A DNA stretch of 32,045 bases from an uncultured Mucilaginibacter sp. (GTDB lineage: Bacteria > Bacteroidota > Bacteroidia > Sphingobacteriales > Sphingobacteriaceae), in contig CAIPPO010000013.1 of the NCBI GenBank assembly GCA_903866915.1, forward strand, positions 1 through 32,045, in the 5' to 3' direction. A model generated the notes under the pieces. That model was given only the letters and a program-made list of their open reading frames with translations, searched no databases and was not told the origin of the DNA. Positions 24,614 to 32,045 of the stretch are shown piece by piece. Positions within the stretch are counted from its first letter, which is position 1. Every line of letters starts with the position of its first letter. Made by a program: the position numbers and the translations under genes.

Positions 24614-24621
24614 CAAAAGTA
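24614..24621 (-). promoter_or_regulatory. Possible -7 box for the 70-aa gene
   Basis: TACTTTTG on the minus strand matches TAnnTTTG, 29 bp upstream of the ATG. No TTG lies at the expected -33 distance, so support is partial. Confidence 0.35.
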
Positions 24622-24876
24622 TACTAAATGTTTAGATTTTTGTAAATTTTATCCTTTCTCATAGCTAAATTGATGTAATTGTTGAAAAATTAATGTTTAT
24701 TAACAATACGAAGCCAAACTGCGCTTTTTGCCTGCTAAATTCAATTCCTCATTTTTATAGGCCGATCATTATTTTTTTGATTCCAAAGAACAACTTTTTT
24801 TCAGATTGTTATTATGATAGTTTATCTACCGATACAGGCCCGTTTTTTTTATTATAATTGTAAAGCAAAAAGTAAA

Positions 24877-25077
24877 ATGGACAGCAAAAGAGATTCCGGC
24901 ATAGCCTATTTAGTTCTTGGAATATATTCCGTTCTGATAAGTTGGTATTTTAATCATTCAATCATACTGGCAATACTGTGTTATTTATGCTGGCCAGTTT
25001 ACCTTGTTTTCGAAATCCTTACCGGACACCTGGCACATGGAATGTGGAAAAGCATTCCGCTTTCTTATTTTAAATAG
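24877..25077 (+). CDS. Small two-helix membrane protein, 66 aa
   Basis: The ATG at 24877 gives MDSKRDSGIAYLVLGIYSVL, a short charged N-terminus and two hydrophobic stretches (about 9-26 and 29-47), then a loop containing HLAHGMWKSIPLSYF. A longer frame from 24814 adds 21 poorly hydrophobic residues and is less likely. No family is recognised; the hydrophobic pattern resembles many small inner-membrane proteins. Neighbours give no clue: an unknown 70-aa gene diverges on the left and another membrane gene follows 109 bp later. Confidence 0.55.
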   Translation: MDSKRDSGIAYLVLGIYSVLISWYFNHSIILAILCYLCWPVYLVFEILTGHLAHGMWKSIPLSYFK

Positions 25078-25186
25078 TTACAACCACCTTTAAAAATATC
25101 GTTAAAACACGTATTGCTGGTAAGCCGGATTTATTTTAAATTCATATTAAATTAAAAAGCTATTTACCCGGGCTAATTTTTTCATT

Positions 25187-25942
25187 ATGGATTCATGGAT
25201 TTGGTATTCAGCTGTGCTGATTGTATTGTTGGCGCTCGTTTATTTCTTATCGGCAAGAACCAATTTGCTTAAAGATTCTGTTTTCGATGCAACTTCCTTC
25301 AATTCGCTCGCTGCCGGTCAGTCTATACGCAGTCCCAAACCGGGTTACAGTTGGAGCAGGGTGCAATTTGCCTTTTGGACCATCATTATTGTGGGTTCGG
25401 CCATTTATGTATGGCTCCTGAAATGCGGATGTTCGACTAATAAAATATCGATGGATATTGATCCGGTCAATCTCGGCCTGCTAGGCATCGCGATAGGGAC
25501 AACAACGGTCGGAAAGATAATTGATACCAGTCAATCAAATCAGCCTGCAGCTGCAACCACCAGTGCACAGCAAAACCAGCCTTCACAGGGTTTTTTGATC
25601 GACATACTTTCGGATGAAACTGGTGTTAGCATACACCGGCTGCAAAATGTATTGTGGACCGCTGTTATCGGCTATATCTATATCAGTCACGTTTATACAA
25701 CTTGCGCTATACCCGGTTCAACAGTTATTTCACCCACCATGATCGCACTGATGGGGTTAAGTTCTGCCGGTTATCTTGGGGTAAAAACTACTGAAAACCA
25801 AATCGCGCCCGGTACAGGTACACCGCAACAACCAATCTCATCGCTGGGGCCTCCACCGCCGGTACAGGCAACATCTCCGGCGCCCCCAAACTCAGGAGTT
25901 CCACCAGTTCAACCTGCTATACCAGGTCCGCCGCCTAATTAA
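25187..25942 (+). CDS. Four- to five-helix membrane protein with an internally duplicated two-helix unit
   Basis: 251 residues. An N-terminal helix (about 5-22) is followed by two copies of a unit: copy 1, residues 55-112, begins WSRVQFAFWT and ends LGLLGIAIGTTTVGK; copy 2, residues 148-203, begins IHRLQNVLWT and ends IALMGLSSAGYLGVK. Each has an Arg-x-Gln-x3-Trp-Thr entry into a helix and a Gly-rich second helix. Between them FLIDILSDETGVS is a soluble linker. The last 50 residues are Pro/Gly/Gln-rich and probably disordered. I recall similar uncharacterised membrane proteins in other bacteria with the same R-x-Q-x3-W-T and LSD-x-x-G features, but cannot name a function. Confidence 0.7.
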   Translation: MDSWIWYSAVLIVLLALVYFLSARTNLLKDSVFDATSFNSLAAGQSIRSPKPGYSWSRVQFAFWTIIIVGSAIYVWLLKCGCSTNKISMDIDPVNLGLLGIAIGTTTVGKIIDTSQSNQPAAATTSAQQNQPSQGFLIDILSDETGVSIHRLQNVLWTAVIGYIYISHVYTTCAIPGSTVISPTMIALMGLSSAGYLGVKTTENQIAPGTGTPQQPISSLGPPPPVQATSPAPPNSGVPPVQPAIPGPPPN

Positions 25943-26032
25943 TTTCATTCTCCCTGCGTCAAAATTCTTGCCAAATAGCTAACTTTATATTGCCGGACGA
26001 TGAATTCATATTGTCTGGTTATATCAGGATTT

Positions 26033-26587
26033 ATGGGTAAATTTTTCGACCACATCAACCCAAACCAACAGGAGTTTATAGCGAAGCAAAAAATGTTCTT
26101 TGTTGCAAGCGCACCGCTTAGCATCGACGGACATATTAACCTTTCTCCTAAAGGTATTGATAGTTTCAGGGTGTTATCAGAACGGCAGGTTGCTTATATG
26201 GATATTATTGGCAGTGGCAACGAGACGTCGGCGCATTTAATAGACAATGGCAGAATTACTTTGATGTTCTGTGCCTATGACGGTCCGCCAAATATTTTGC
26301 GCCTGTACGGAACCGGCCGCACTTTGTTGCCGGGAGATACCGGTTGGGAAGAAATGGCCAGTCATTTTGAGCTGCAATTGGCAACACGCCAAATTATTTT
26401 AGCCGATATTGATCTGGTGCAAACTTCCTGCGGATTTAGCGTGCCACTTTACGAATACAAGGGCGAGCGCGATCATGCTGTCAAATGGGCGAATAACAAA
26501 GGTGCCGATGGTTTAGACGCCTACAAGAAGGAAAAGAACAAGGTAAGCCTGGATGGTTTGCCAACCGCTCTGTTTGATCGCTATTAG
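26033..26587 (+). CDS. Pyridoxamine 5'-phosphate oxidase-fold protein
   Basis: A 184-residue flavin-reductase-like (split barrel) protein starting MGKFFDHINPNQQEFIAKQK. The core strands FFVASAPLSIDGHINLSPKG, VAYMDIIGSGNETSAHLID and ITLMFCAYDGPPNILRLYGTG match the PNPOx family, which binds FMN or related flavins. The C-terminal half (CGFSVPLYEYKGERD, WANNKG) is the form of a subgroup of unknown substrate. A start 11 codons earlier (26000) is possible but adds a hydrophobic tail unlike the family; 26033 is preferred. No flavin-partner gene is adjacent. Confidence 0.8.
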   Translation: MGKFFDHINPNQQEFIAKQKMFFVASAPLSIDGHINLSPKGIDSFRVLSERQVAYMDIIGSGNETSAHLIDNGRITLMFCAYDGPPNILRLYGTGRTLLPGDTGWEEMASHFELQLATRQIILADIDLVQTSCGFSVPLYEYKGERDHAVKWANNKGADGLDAYKKEKNKVSLDGLPTALFDRY

Positions 26588-26637
26588 CCAAATAAATCGA
26601 GCGAATTCTTCTTATATTTAAAGCATAAACCCTAACC

Positions 26638-29034
26638 ATGAATTTTCGCTTTAAACCATGCTGCCTGGTATTGTTATGCCTTGTTGTTATTCATCGTAAT
26701 GTATTTGCTCAAAAGGAAGTTGTTGACCAAAAAATATGGAATGCTCATTGGATAACCCTACCTGTGCCCGCAAATGATTATGAAATTTGCTTGTTTCGGA
26801 AAGCGCTTAACCTTGATAATAAGCCTGCAACTTTTAAAGTTTTTGTATCAGGAGATAATCGTTACAAACTTTACGTAAACGGGCAACTGGTATCAATAGG
26901 GCCCGCCCGTGGCGACTTTTATTATTGGAATTATACCACTATAGATCTGGCGCCATACCTGTTAAAAGGCAAAAATGTTATCAGCGCTATTGTTGCCAAT
27001 GAAGGGTCGTGGAAACCGGTTGCCCAAATGTCGTACGGAACGGGCTTTATTTTACAGGGAGCAACAGCTGCAGAAGAAGTGGCCAATACCGGCAAAACCT
27101 GGAAATGCGTACAAGATACAGCCTATCGTCCATTGCCGGTTGAATTGATATACAGTTATTATGTAGCCGGCCCCGGCGAATTAGTTGATATGAACCATCA
27201 ACCCAAAAACTGGCTTGCCTCTGATTTTGACGACAGCAATTGGCGGCAGGCAGTTCAGTTGGGAGCTGGAGAGCTGAAAGGGCAATTCAATTTTAGCGAT
27301 GCCTGGATGCTGGTTCCCGAACCCATACCCCCGCGCGAATTGGTGATGCAACGTTTGAAAATGGTTAGAAAAGCAGAAGGTATAACTTTGCCGGAAAGTT
27401 TTCCGGCACAGCAGCAATCGTTTACCGTTCCGGCAAATACCAAAGTCACCATATTGCTCGATCAAACTTATCTCACCAATGCCTACCCGACGATCATTTT
27501 TAGCAAGGGCAAGGATGCCGGCTTATCATTGAGTTATGCCGAGGGACTATATATTATTGAGCCAGGTAATAAAGACTGGCGATCGCAGGGGCGAAAAGGC
27601 AACCGCAATGAAATTGCAGGGAAGCGTTTTGTGGGCCGCAAAGACAGCCTGGTTAGCGATGGGAGTGCAACACAACAATTTACACCTTTTAATTTTCGGA
27701 CCTACCGGTATATCCAGTTGATTGTACAAACCAAAGATGAGCCTTTGGTTATTGATGATCTTTACGGCACAGCAACGGGCTACCCTTTCCAATACCGGGC
27801 TAAGTTTGAGTCGGACGATAAGCAAATAGATACGATATTGCAGATTGGCTGGCATACTGCCCGGTTATGTTCATGGGAAACCTATATGGATTGTCCTTAT
27901 TACGAACAGTTGCAATACGTAGGTGACACCCGTATCCAGGCCATGGTATCGTACTACAATAGCGGCGACGACCGCCTGGCGCGTAACGCCATAAACCTGC
28001 TCGATCATTCGCGGATAGCCGAGGGTATTACTCAAAGTCGCTACCCAACGGCTGTGCCCCAGCAAATACCAACTTTTTCGCTCTGGTGGATCGGTATGTT
28101 GCGCGATTATTATTATTACCGCAACGATAGCCAATTTGTGGCCGGAAAACTGCCTGGTGTGGAGCAGGTACTGAACTTTTTTAGTCGCTATCAGCAGGCA
28201 GACGGCTCGCTGAAGAATGCACCTTATTGGGAGTTTACTGATTGGGCCGATGGCAAAGACTGGGGAGCAGGTACAGCACCAATGGGAGCCAATGGTAACT
28301 CGTCCGTGCTTGATATGCAATTGCTTTGGGCATACCAGGTTGCCGCCAGACTCGAACATGACCTGGGCAGTGCTGAAAATGCTGCAAAATATGAAAAAGC
28401 AGCCGCGCAGTTAAAAGAAACCATCCGGACTAAATATTGGGTGTCATCAAAAAACTTGTATGCCGACCGGCCCGAAAAAGATGTTTTCTCGCAACATGCC
28501 AATGCCCTTTCCATCCTGAGCGGGGTTGCCGATGAAGCGCAGTCTAAGGCGATCAGCAATAAATTATTAACCGATACTTCACTGGTACAGGCATCCATCT
28601 ATTTTAAATATTATGTGAATCAGGCCATGGTGAAAACAGGACATGGTAATGAGTACCTGAGCTGGTTGGGCATCTGGCGCGAAAATATCAAAATGGGTAT
28701 GACAACCTGGGCCGAAATGTCGGATATCAGCGGAACAAGATCGGATTGCCATGCCTGGGGCTCGAGTCCGAATATCGAACTCTTTCGTACACTTTTAGGG
28801 ATCGATAGCGACGCCCCCGGTTTTAACAGCGTTAAAATTGAACCTCACCTGGGCGCTTTTACGCATATCGGGGGTTCGATGCCACATCCTCAGGGTGAAG
28901 TTTCTGTCAGATACGATCGGGATGGGAGTAAATGGACAATAAAAATACTGTTGCCTCCGGTTACTACCGGTAAACTTGTTTGGCAGGGCAAAACTTTTCT
29001 CCTAAAATCGGGTATTAATAATCTGGTACTTTAA
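26638..29034 (+). CDS. Secreted GH78-like alpha-L-rhamnosidase
   Basis: 798 residues with a signal peptide (CLVLLCLVVIHRNVFA, cleavage near Ala24-Gln25). N-terminal beta-sandwich domains (YKLYVNGQLVSIGPARGDF; residues about 40-350) are followed by the (alpha/alpha)6 barrel. The family catalytic region is DCPYYEQLQYVGDTR: Asp418, Glu423 and Asp430 sit where GH78 enzymes have the general acid and substrate-binding acids. A later TTWAEMSD (Glu693) and SDCHAWGSSP (His705) complete the active-site pattern. It would release terminal alpha-L-rhamnose from plant or bacterial glycans in the periplasm. No SusC/SusD pair or regulator is beside it. A cardiolipin synthase gene begins 41 bp downstream on the same strand. 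Confidence 0.88.
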   Translation: MNFRFKPCCLVLLCLVVIHRNVFAQKEVVDQKIWNAHWITLPVPANDYEICLFRKALNLDNKPATFKVFVSGDNRYKLYVNGQLVSIGPARGDFYYWNYTTIDLAPYLLKGKNVISAIVANEGSWKPVAQMSYGTGFILQGATAAEEVANTGKTWKCVQDTAYRPLPVELIYSYYVAGPGELVDMNHQPKNWLASDFDDSNWRQAVQLGAGELKGQFNFSDAWMLVPEPIPPRELVMQRLKMVRKAEGITLPESFPAQQQSFTVPANTKVTILLDQTYLTNAYPTIIFSKGKDAGLSLSYAEGLYIIEPGNKDWRSQGRKGNRNEIAGKRFVGRKDSLVSDGSATQQFTPFNFRTYRYIQLIVQTKDEPLVIDDLYGTATGYPFQYRAKFESDDKQIDTILQIGWHTARLCSWETYMDCPYYEQLQYVGDTRIQAMVSYYNSGDDRLARNAINLLDHSRIAEGITQSRYPTAVPQQIPTFSLWWIGMLRDYYYYRNDSQFVAGKLPGVEQVLNFFSRYQQADGSLKNAPYWEFTDWADGKDWGAGTAPMGANGNSSVLDMQLLWAYQVAARLEHDLGSAENAAKYEKAAAQLKETIRTKYWVSSKNLYADRPEKDVFSQHANALSILSGVADEAQSKAISNKLLTDTSLVQASIYFKYYVNQAMVKTGHGNEYLSWLGIWRENIKMGMTTWAEMSDISGTRSDCHAWGSSPNIELFRTLLGIDSDAPGFNSVKIEPHLGAFTHIGGSMPHPQGEVSVRYDRDGSKWTIKILLPPVTTGKLVWQGKTFLLKSGINNLVL

Positions 29035-29075
29035 CAATTGGTAAACCAAAGGGGCTTCATTACAATCGCAAACCA

Positions 29076-30518
29076 ATGAGTTGGATCGCAATAGGGCTCA
29101 TCATCTACTTTCTTTGCATTATTGGGGTATGCCTGCGCATAATCTATGATACCCGATCTGTCGAAAAGGCCCTTGCTTACATATTGGTGGTGCTTTTTGT
29201 GCCGATATTAGGTGTTGCTATTTATTTTTCATTTGGAATAAGTTACCGCAAGGAAAAGCTTTACAGCAAAAAGATCGTCAAAGACAAAGCCGCTTTGGCA
29301 GAACTGCAGCGTCGGATGACTCTTGAAACTGAAAATGCCTGGAACAGTAAAGAACCAGCTATTCAGAAACATAAAAAGCTAGCCCTATACCTGCTTAATG
29401 ATGGCATGAGTCCACTCTCGGGCGGTAATAAAGTTAAATTGCTCATCAACGGCGAGGGCAAGTTCCCTGAGGTACTTCAGGCTTTACGGGACGCTAAAAA
29501 TCATATCCACATCCAGTATTATATTTTTGAAGACGGTGATATCGGATCGCAGATAAAGGATATTCTGGTTGCAAAGGTTAAAGAAGGACTGGAGGTGCGC
29601 TTTATTTATGACGACTTTGGCAGCAGTTCGATACGCCAGGGTTTTGTTGATGAATTGATCAGCGCGGGTGTGCAGGCATACCCGTTTTATAAAGTGCATT
29701 TTATATTGCTGGCCAATCGGGTCAATTACCGAAATCATCGTAAAATAATCGTGATCGATGGCTGCATCGGATTTACAGGGGGCATTAACGTATCAGAAAG
29801 GTATATCAACAAACCCGGCCAGTTATTTTGGCGTGATACCCATGTGATGATTGAAGGCCCGGGTGTAAACTATCTGCAATACCTGTTTATATGTGACTGG
29901 AATTTTTGTTCGGGCAAAAATTTGGTTTTGGAAGCGGCCTATTTCTGTAAAGATAACACGATTTCGGGCGACGCAACGGTGCAGATAGTAGCCAGCGGCC
30001 CCGATTCCGATCTGCCCACTTTAATGTTCTCGATGGTTGAAGCCATCAACCTTGCTGAAAAAGAGCTACTGATTACCACACCCTATTTTATTCCCGGAAG
30101 AGCAGTATCAGACGCACTGCAGGTAGCTGCGCGGAGCGGTGTACAAGTAAAATTGCTTGTGCCTTACCGGTCCGATTCGTGGCTGGTAAACGCAGCGGCC
30201 CAATCTTACTATGCTGAATTGCTGGATTCAGGTGCCGAAGTTTATCGTTATCAAAAAGGTTTTGTGCATGCCAAGACCATGATTTCCGATGGCGAGCTTG
30301 CTATTATTGGCACGGCAAATATGGATCATCGCAGCTTTGAACTTAACTTTGAAGTGAATGCCATGATCTATCAATCCGCAATCGCACAGGAATTAAGAGA
30401 GGTTTTTTACCTGGATATCAAAGACGCAAAAAAGATTGATCCCGGGAAATGGAGAAAAAGGTCGTTTTACCACCAAATGCCCGAAAAAATAGCGCGCCTG
30501 TTTTCGGGCTTGATCTAG
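29076..30518 (+). CDS. cls: Cardiolipin synthase, phospholipase D family
   Basis: 480 residues. The N-terminus has two transmembrane helices (about 2-20 and 33-53) of the PLDc_N type. Two HKD motifs are complete: HRKIIVID (His221, Lys223, Asp228) followed by FTGGINV, and HAKTMISD (His398, Lys400, Asp405) followed by IGTANMDHRSF. This is the bacterial ClsA type that joins two phosphatidylglycerol molecules to cardiolipin and glycerol at the inner membrane. The last codons overlap a hairpin that serves as a terminator for the convergent ybjQ-like gene. It may be co-transcribed with the rhamnosidase gene, though functions differ. Confidence 0.94.
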   Translation: MSWIAIGLIIYFLCIIGVCLRIIYDTRSVEKALAYILVVLFVPILGVAIYFSFGISYRKEKLYSKKIVKDKAALAELQRRMTLETENAWNSKEPAIQKHKKLALYLLNDGMSPLSGGNKVKLLINGEGKFPEVLQALRDAKNHIHIQYYIFEDGDIGSQIKDILVAKVKEGLEVRFIYDDFGSSSIRQGFVDELISAGVQAYPFYKVHFILLANRVNYRNHRKIIVIDGCIGFTGGINVSERYINKPGQLFWRDTHVMIEGPGVNYLQYLFICDWNFCSGKNLVLEAAYFCKDNTISGDATVQIVASGPDSDLPTLMFSMVEAINLAEKELLITTPYFIPGRAVSDALQVAARSGVQVKLLVPYRSDSWLVNAAAQSYYAELLDSGAEVYRYQKGFVHAKTMISDGELAIIGTANMDHRSFELNFEVNAMIYQSAIAQELREVFYLDIKDAKKIDPGKWRKRSFYHQMPEKIARLFSGLI

Positions 30519-30536
30519 CCATGAAAGCAGGCGCGC
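30486..30536 (-). terminator. Terminator of the YbjQ-like gene, overlapping the cls 3' end
   Basis: GCGCGCCTG (30492-30500) and CAGGCGCGC (30528-30536) are perfect 9-bp arms around a 27-nt loop. On the minus strand the hairpin follows the YbjQ gene by about 30 nt and is followed by TATTTTTT, an intrinsic terminator. Its left arm lies inside the last codons of cls. Confidence 0.7.
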
Positions 30537-30564
30537 AAAAATTCAATAATTTAATAAATGACAA

Positions 30565-30894
30565 TTAAGCCGGTTCAACAACAACAGCCGTGCCGTAAGC
30601 CAGCACTTCGGTAACGCCCTGCATAATTTCATTGGCGTCGTAGCGCATATTGATAACGGCATTGGCACCCATTACCTGCGCATGCTGTATCATTAACTGG
30701 TAGGCTTCTTCGCGGGTGTTTTCGCAAAGCTCAACATAAATTGATAATCTGCCGCCAAAAAGCGATTGGAAACCGCCTGCAATATTGCCCAATGCACTGC
30801 GGCTGCGAACGGTAACGCCGCGTACAAGACCTAATTGTTTGGTGACTTTATATCCCTCCAGGGCGATACTGGTAGTAACTAAGGTGTGGTCCAT
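30565..30894 (-). CDS. YbjQ/UPF0145 family protein
   Basis: A 109-residue soluble protein. The family pattern is clear: LVTTSIALEGYKVTKQLGLV at the start, GVTVRSRSALGNIAGGFQSLFGG in the middle, and YAYQLM-like helix AREEAYQLMIQHAQVMGANAVINMRYD-type sequence (here TREEAYQLMI, AQVMGANAVINMRYD) near the end, with the conserved Gly-Ala-Asn-Ala. Members form pentameric rings, often called putative heavy-metal-binding; the biological role is not established. A TATATTTG box on the minus strand (30942-30949) lies 48 bp upstream, without a well-spaced TTG. A terminator overlapping the cls end follows. Confidence 0.9.
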   Translation of the reverse strand: MDHTLVTTSIALEGYKVTKQLGLVRGVTVRSRSALGNIAGGFQSLFGGRLSIYVELCENTREEAYQLMIQHAQVMGANAVINMRYDANEIMQGVTEVLAYGTAVVVEPA

Positions 30895-30941
30895 GGTTTT
30901 AAAGTTTTAGGAATTGGATTGGTAAATTGGTTATTTGTTAC

Positions 30942-30949
30942 CAAATATA
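30942..30949 (-). promoter_or_regulatory. Possible -7 box of the YbjQ-like gene
   Basis: TATATTTG on the minus strand, identical to the -7 boxes of the his operon and of the W-rich lipoprotein gene, 47 bp before the ATG. No TTG is found at about 19-21 bp upstream, so the call is tentative. Confidence 0.4.
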
Positions 30950-31019
30950 AAGGATTTCATTTTGATTATAACGGGTTTTACCTGATCAAAACGTAATGTT
31001 TTTAAAGCTAAATTCAGGA

Positions 31020-32045
31020 TCAAACAATGCTTTCCAGCATACCGGTATACAATTTAATTCCCTCCCTGATCTCTTCGAGGTAAATAAACTCATTGGCCGT
31101 ATGGGAGCGACCCGAATCACCGGGACCAACTTTGAGTGAGGGAATATCTAATAAAGACTGATCGGAAGTAGTAGGCGAACCATAGGTAGTGCGGCCAAGC
31201 GCGATGCCGGCTTGCACGATCGGATGGTTTTTATCAATCTTAGAGGGCTTCAACCTGATCGACCTTGGTGTTACTTCGCTTTTAACATGGCTGCGGATGA
31301 TCTCGAGAACTTCTTCATTTCGGTAGGCATCGGTAACCCGTACATCGACAGTATAGTTGCAGGTAGCTGGCACGACATTATGCTGCGAACCCGCATTGAT
31401 AATAGTTACCGACATTTTTACCGGCCCGAATACATCAGACTCTTTTGGGAAACTGAAACTCCGGAACCAATTTATATCGCCGATGGCCTCATAGATCGCG
31501 TTTACGCCTTCTTCACGGGCAGCGTGACCTGATTTGCCATACGCAGTGCAATCAAGTACCATCAGTCCTTTTTCTGCAATAGCCAATTGCGTCAATGTAG
31601 GCTCACCAACTATGCCAAAATCCAGGTTGCCCAGGTCTGGAATGATCAACTCAAGGCCGTTGATTCCCGATATTTCTTCTTCCGCGGTAGCGGCAAGGCA
31701 AAAGTTGTATTTAAGATCTTCCCGATCGTAGAAATAAAGAAAGGTTTGTATAAGCGATACCAGACATCCGCCAGCATCGTTACTGCCCAGGCCGTAAAGT
31801 TTTCCATCCTCCACTGTTGCTGCAAAAGGGTCGCGGGTATAGCCCGTATTGGGTTTAACGGTATCATGATGCGAGTTTAGCAGGATAGTTGGTTTTGCCG
31901 AATCGTAATATTTATTCAGCGCCCAAATATTGTTGATCTTGCGTTGCGTTTGGATACCCTTATCCTTTAAATAAAGTTCGATCAAATCGGCTGTGCGGCT
32001 TTCTTCGCGGCTAAAAGAAGGGATAATTATGAGTTGTTTTAGCAG
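31020..32045 (-). CDS. M20-family metallo-deacylase, ArgE/DapE type, 5' end cut by window
   Basis: The frame runs open to the window edge; the first visible codons read LLKQLIIIPSFSREESRTAD, so the true start is outside. About 341 residues are visible. Metal-site motifs are LNSHHDTVKP (His and catalytic Asp), GLGSNDAGGCL (bridging Asp), AATAEEEISG (catalytic Glu-Glu) and GEPT. The lid domain contains AYGKSGHAAREEGVNAI. The family includes acetylornithine deacetylase and succinyl-diaminopimelate desuccinylase. In Bacteroidota the usual role in this type is in arginine synthesis, acting on N-acyl-ornithine or N-acyl-citrulline; the exact acyl substrate cannot be told from sequence. Neighbouring arg genes would lie beyond the edge. 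Confidence 0.88.
   Translation of the reverse strand: MLKQLIIIPSFSREESRTADLIELYLKDKGIQTQRKINNIWALNKYYDSAKPTILLNSHHDTVKPNTGYTRDPFAATVEDGKLYGLGSNDAGGCLVSLIQTFLYFYDREDLKYNFCLAATAEEEISGINGLELIIPDLGNLDFGIVGEPTLTQLAIAEKGLMVLDCTAYGKSGHAAREEGVNAIYEAIGDINWFRSFSFPKESDVFGPVKMSVTIINAGSQHNVVPATCNYTVDVRVTDAYRNEEVLEIIRSHVKSEVTPRSIRLKPSKIDKNHPIVQAGIALGRTTYGSPTTSDQSLLDIPSLKVGPGDSGRSHTANEFIYLEEIREGIKLYTGMLESIV

Noticed and set aside
1..32045. tRNA, rRNA or riboswitch genes
   Set aside because: Reading the gaps on both strands by eye showed no TPsiC-arm-like motif with a matching acceptor stem, and no known riboswitch core; a covariance-model search would be decisive.

Overview
The window looks like a chromosomal segment of a Bacteroidota bacterium, most likely a Sphingobacteriaceae member of the Mucilaginibacter/Pedobacter type. 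The evidence is the gene families present (a barrel-less TonB-plug/MG2 protein, a W-rich DUF6600-like lipoprotein, a DUF6526-like protein, a his operon read hisG-hisD-hisC), the near absence of Shine-Dalgarno sequences, and several promoters of the Bacteroidota type (TTG, about 18-20 bp, TAnnTTTG). Genus is an inference from sequence memory; no database was searched. Both edges cut genes: hisC on the left and an M20 deacylase on the right.

Region 1 (1-3362, minus strand) is the start of the histidine operon. In reading order it has a promoter, a 19-codon leader ORF with six His codons, a long-range inverted repeat that encloses that ORF, then hisG, hisD and the start of hisC. The leader and inverted repeat are the most interesting feature of the window. 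They look like a ribosome-mediated attenuator, but no canonical terminator with a U-tract is visible, so control of hisG translation is a serious possibility. Region 2 (3363-6646) has two near-identical 79-bp inverted-repeat elements, a GT-C-like membrane protein, a GmhB-like HAD phosphatase, and an 890-bp gene-free stretch rich in CCGGTC/GACCGG motifs.

Region 3 (6647-12782) is gltB-gltD (NADPH glutamate synthase, overlapping TAATG) with its terminator. Region 4 (12783-16237, minus strand) has a small toxin-antitoxin locus with an intact antitoxin and a multiply broken YoeB/Txe-like toxin, a YdeI-family protein, a SPOUT RNA methyltransferase and galactokinase. Region 5 (16371-22843) has envelope proteins: two lipoproteins, a small DUF6526-like membrane protein and a large secreted MG2/plug protein. 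One lipoprotein gene has a near-ideal promoter overlapped by a palindrome.

Region 6 (23018-32045) has a CHAD-CYTH pair (polyphosphate/triphosphate-related families), a small unknown protein, two small membrane proteins (one built from two copies of a two-helix unit), a PNPOx-fold protein, a secreted GH78-like alpha-L-rhamnosidase, a cardiolipin synthase, a YbjQ-family protein and the M20 deacylase. Short dispersed repeats (REP/MITE-like hairpins) occupy many of the gaps. No tRNA, rRNA, CRISPR array, complete insertion sequence or phage gene was seen.
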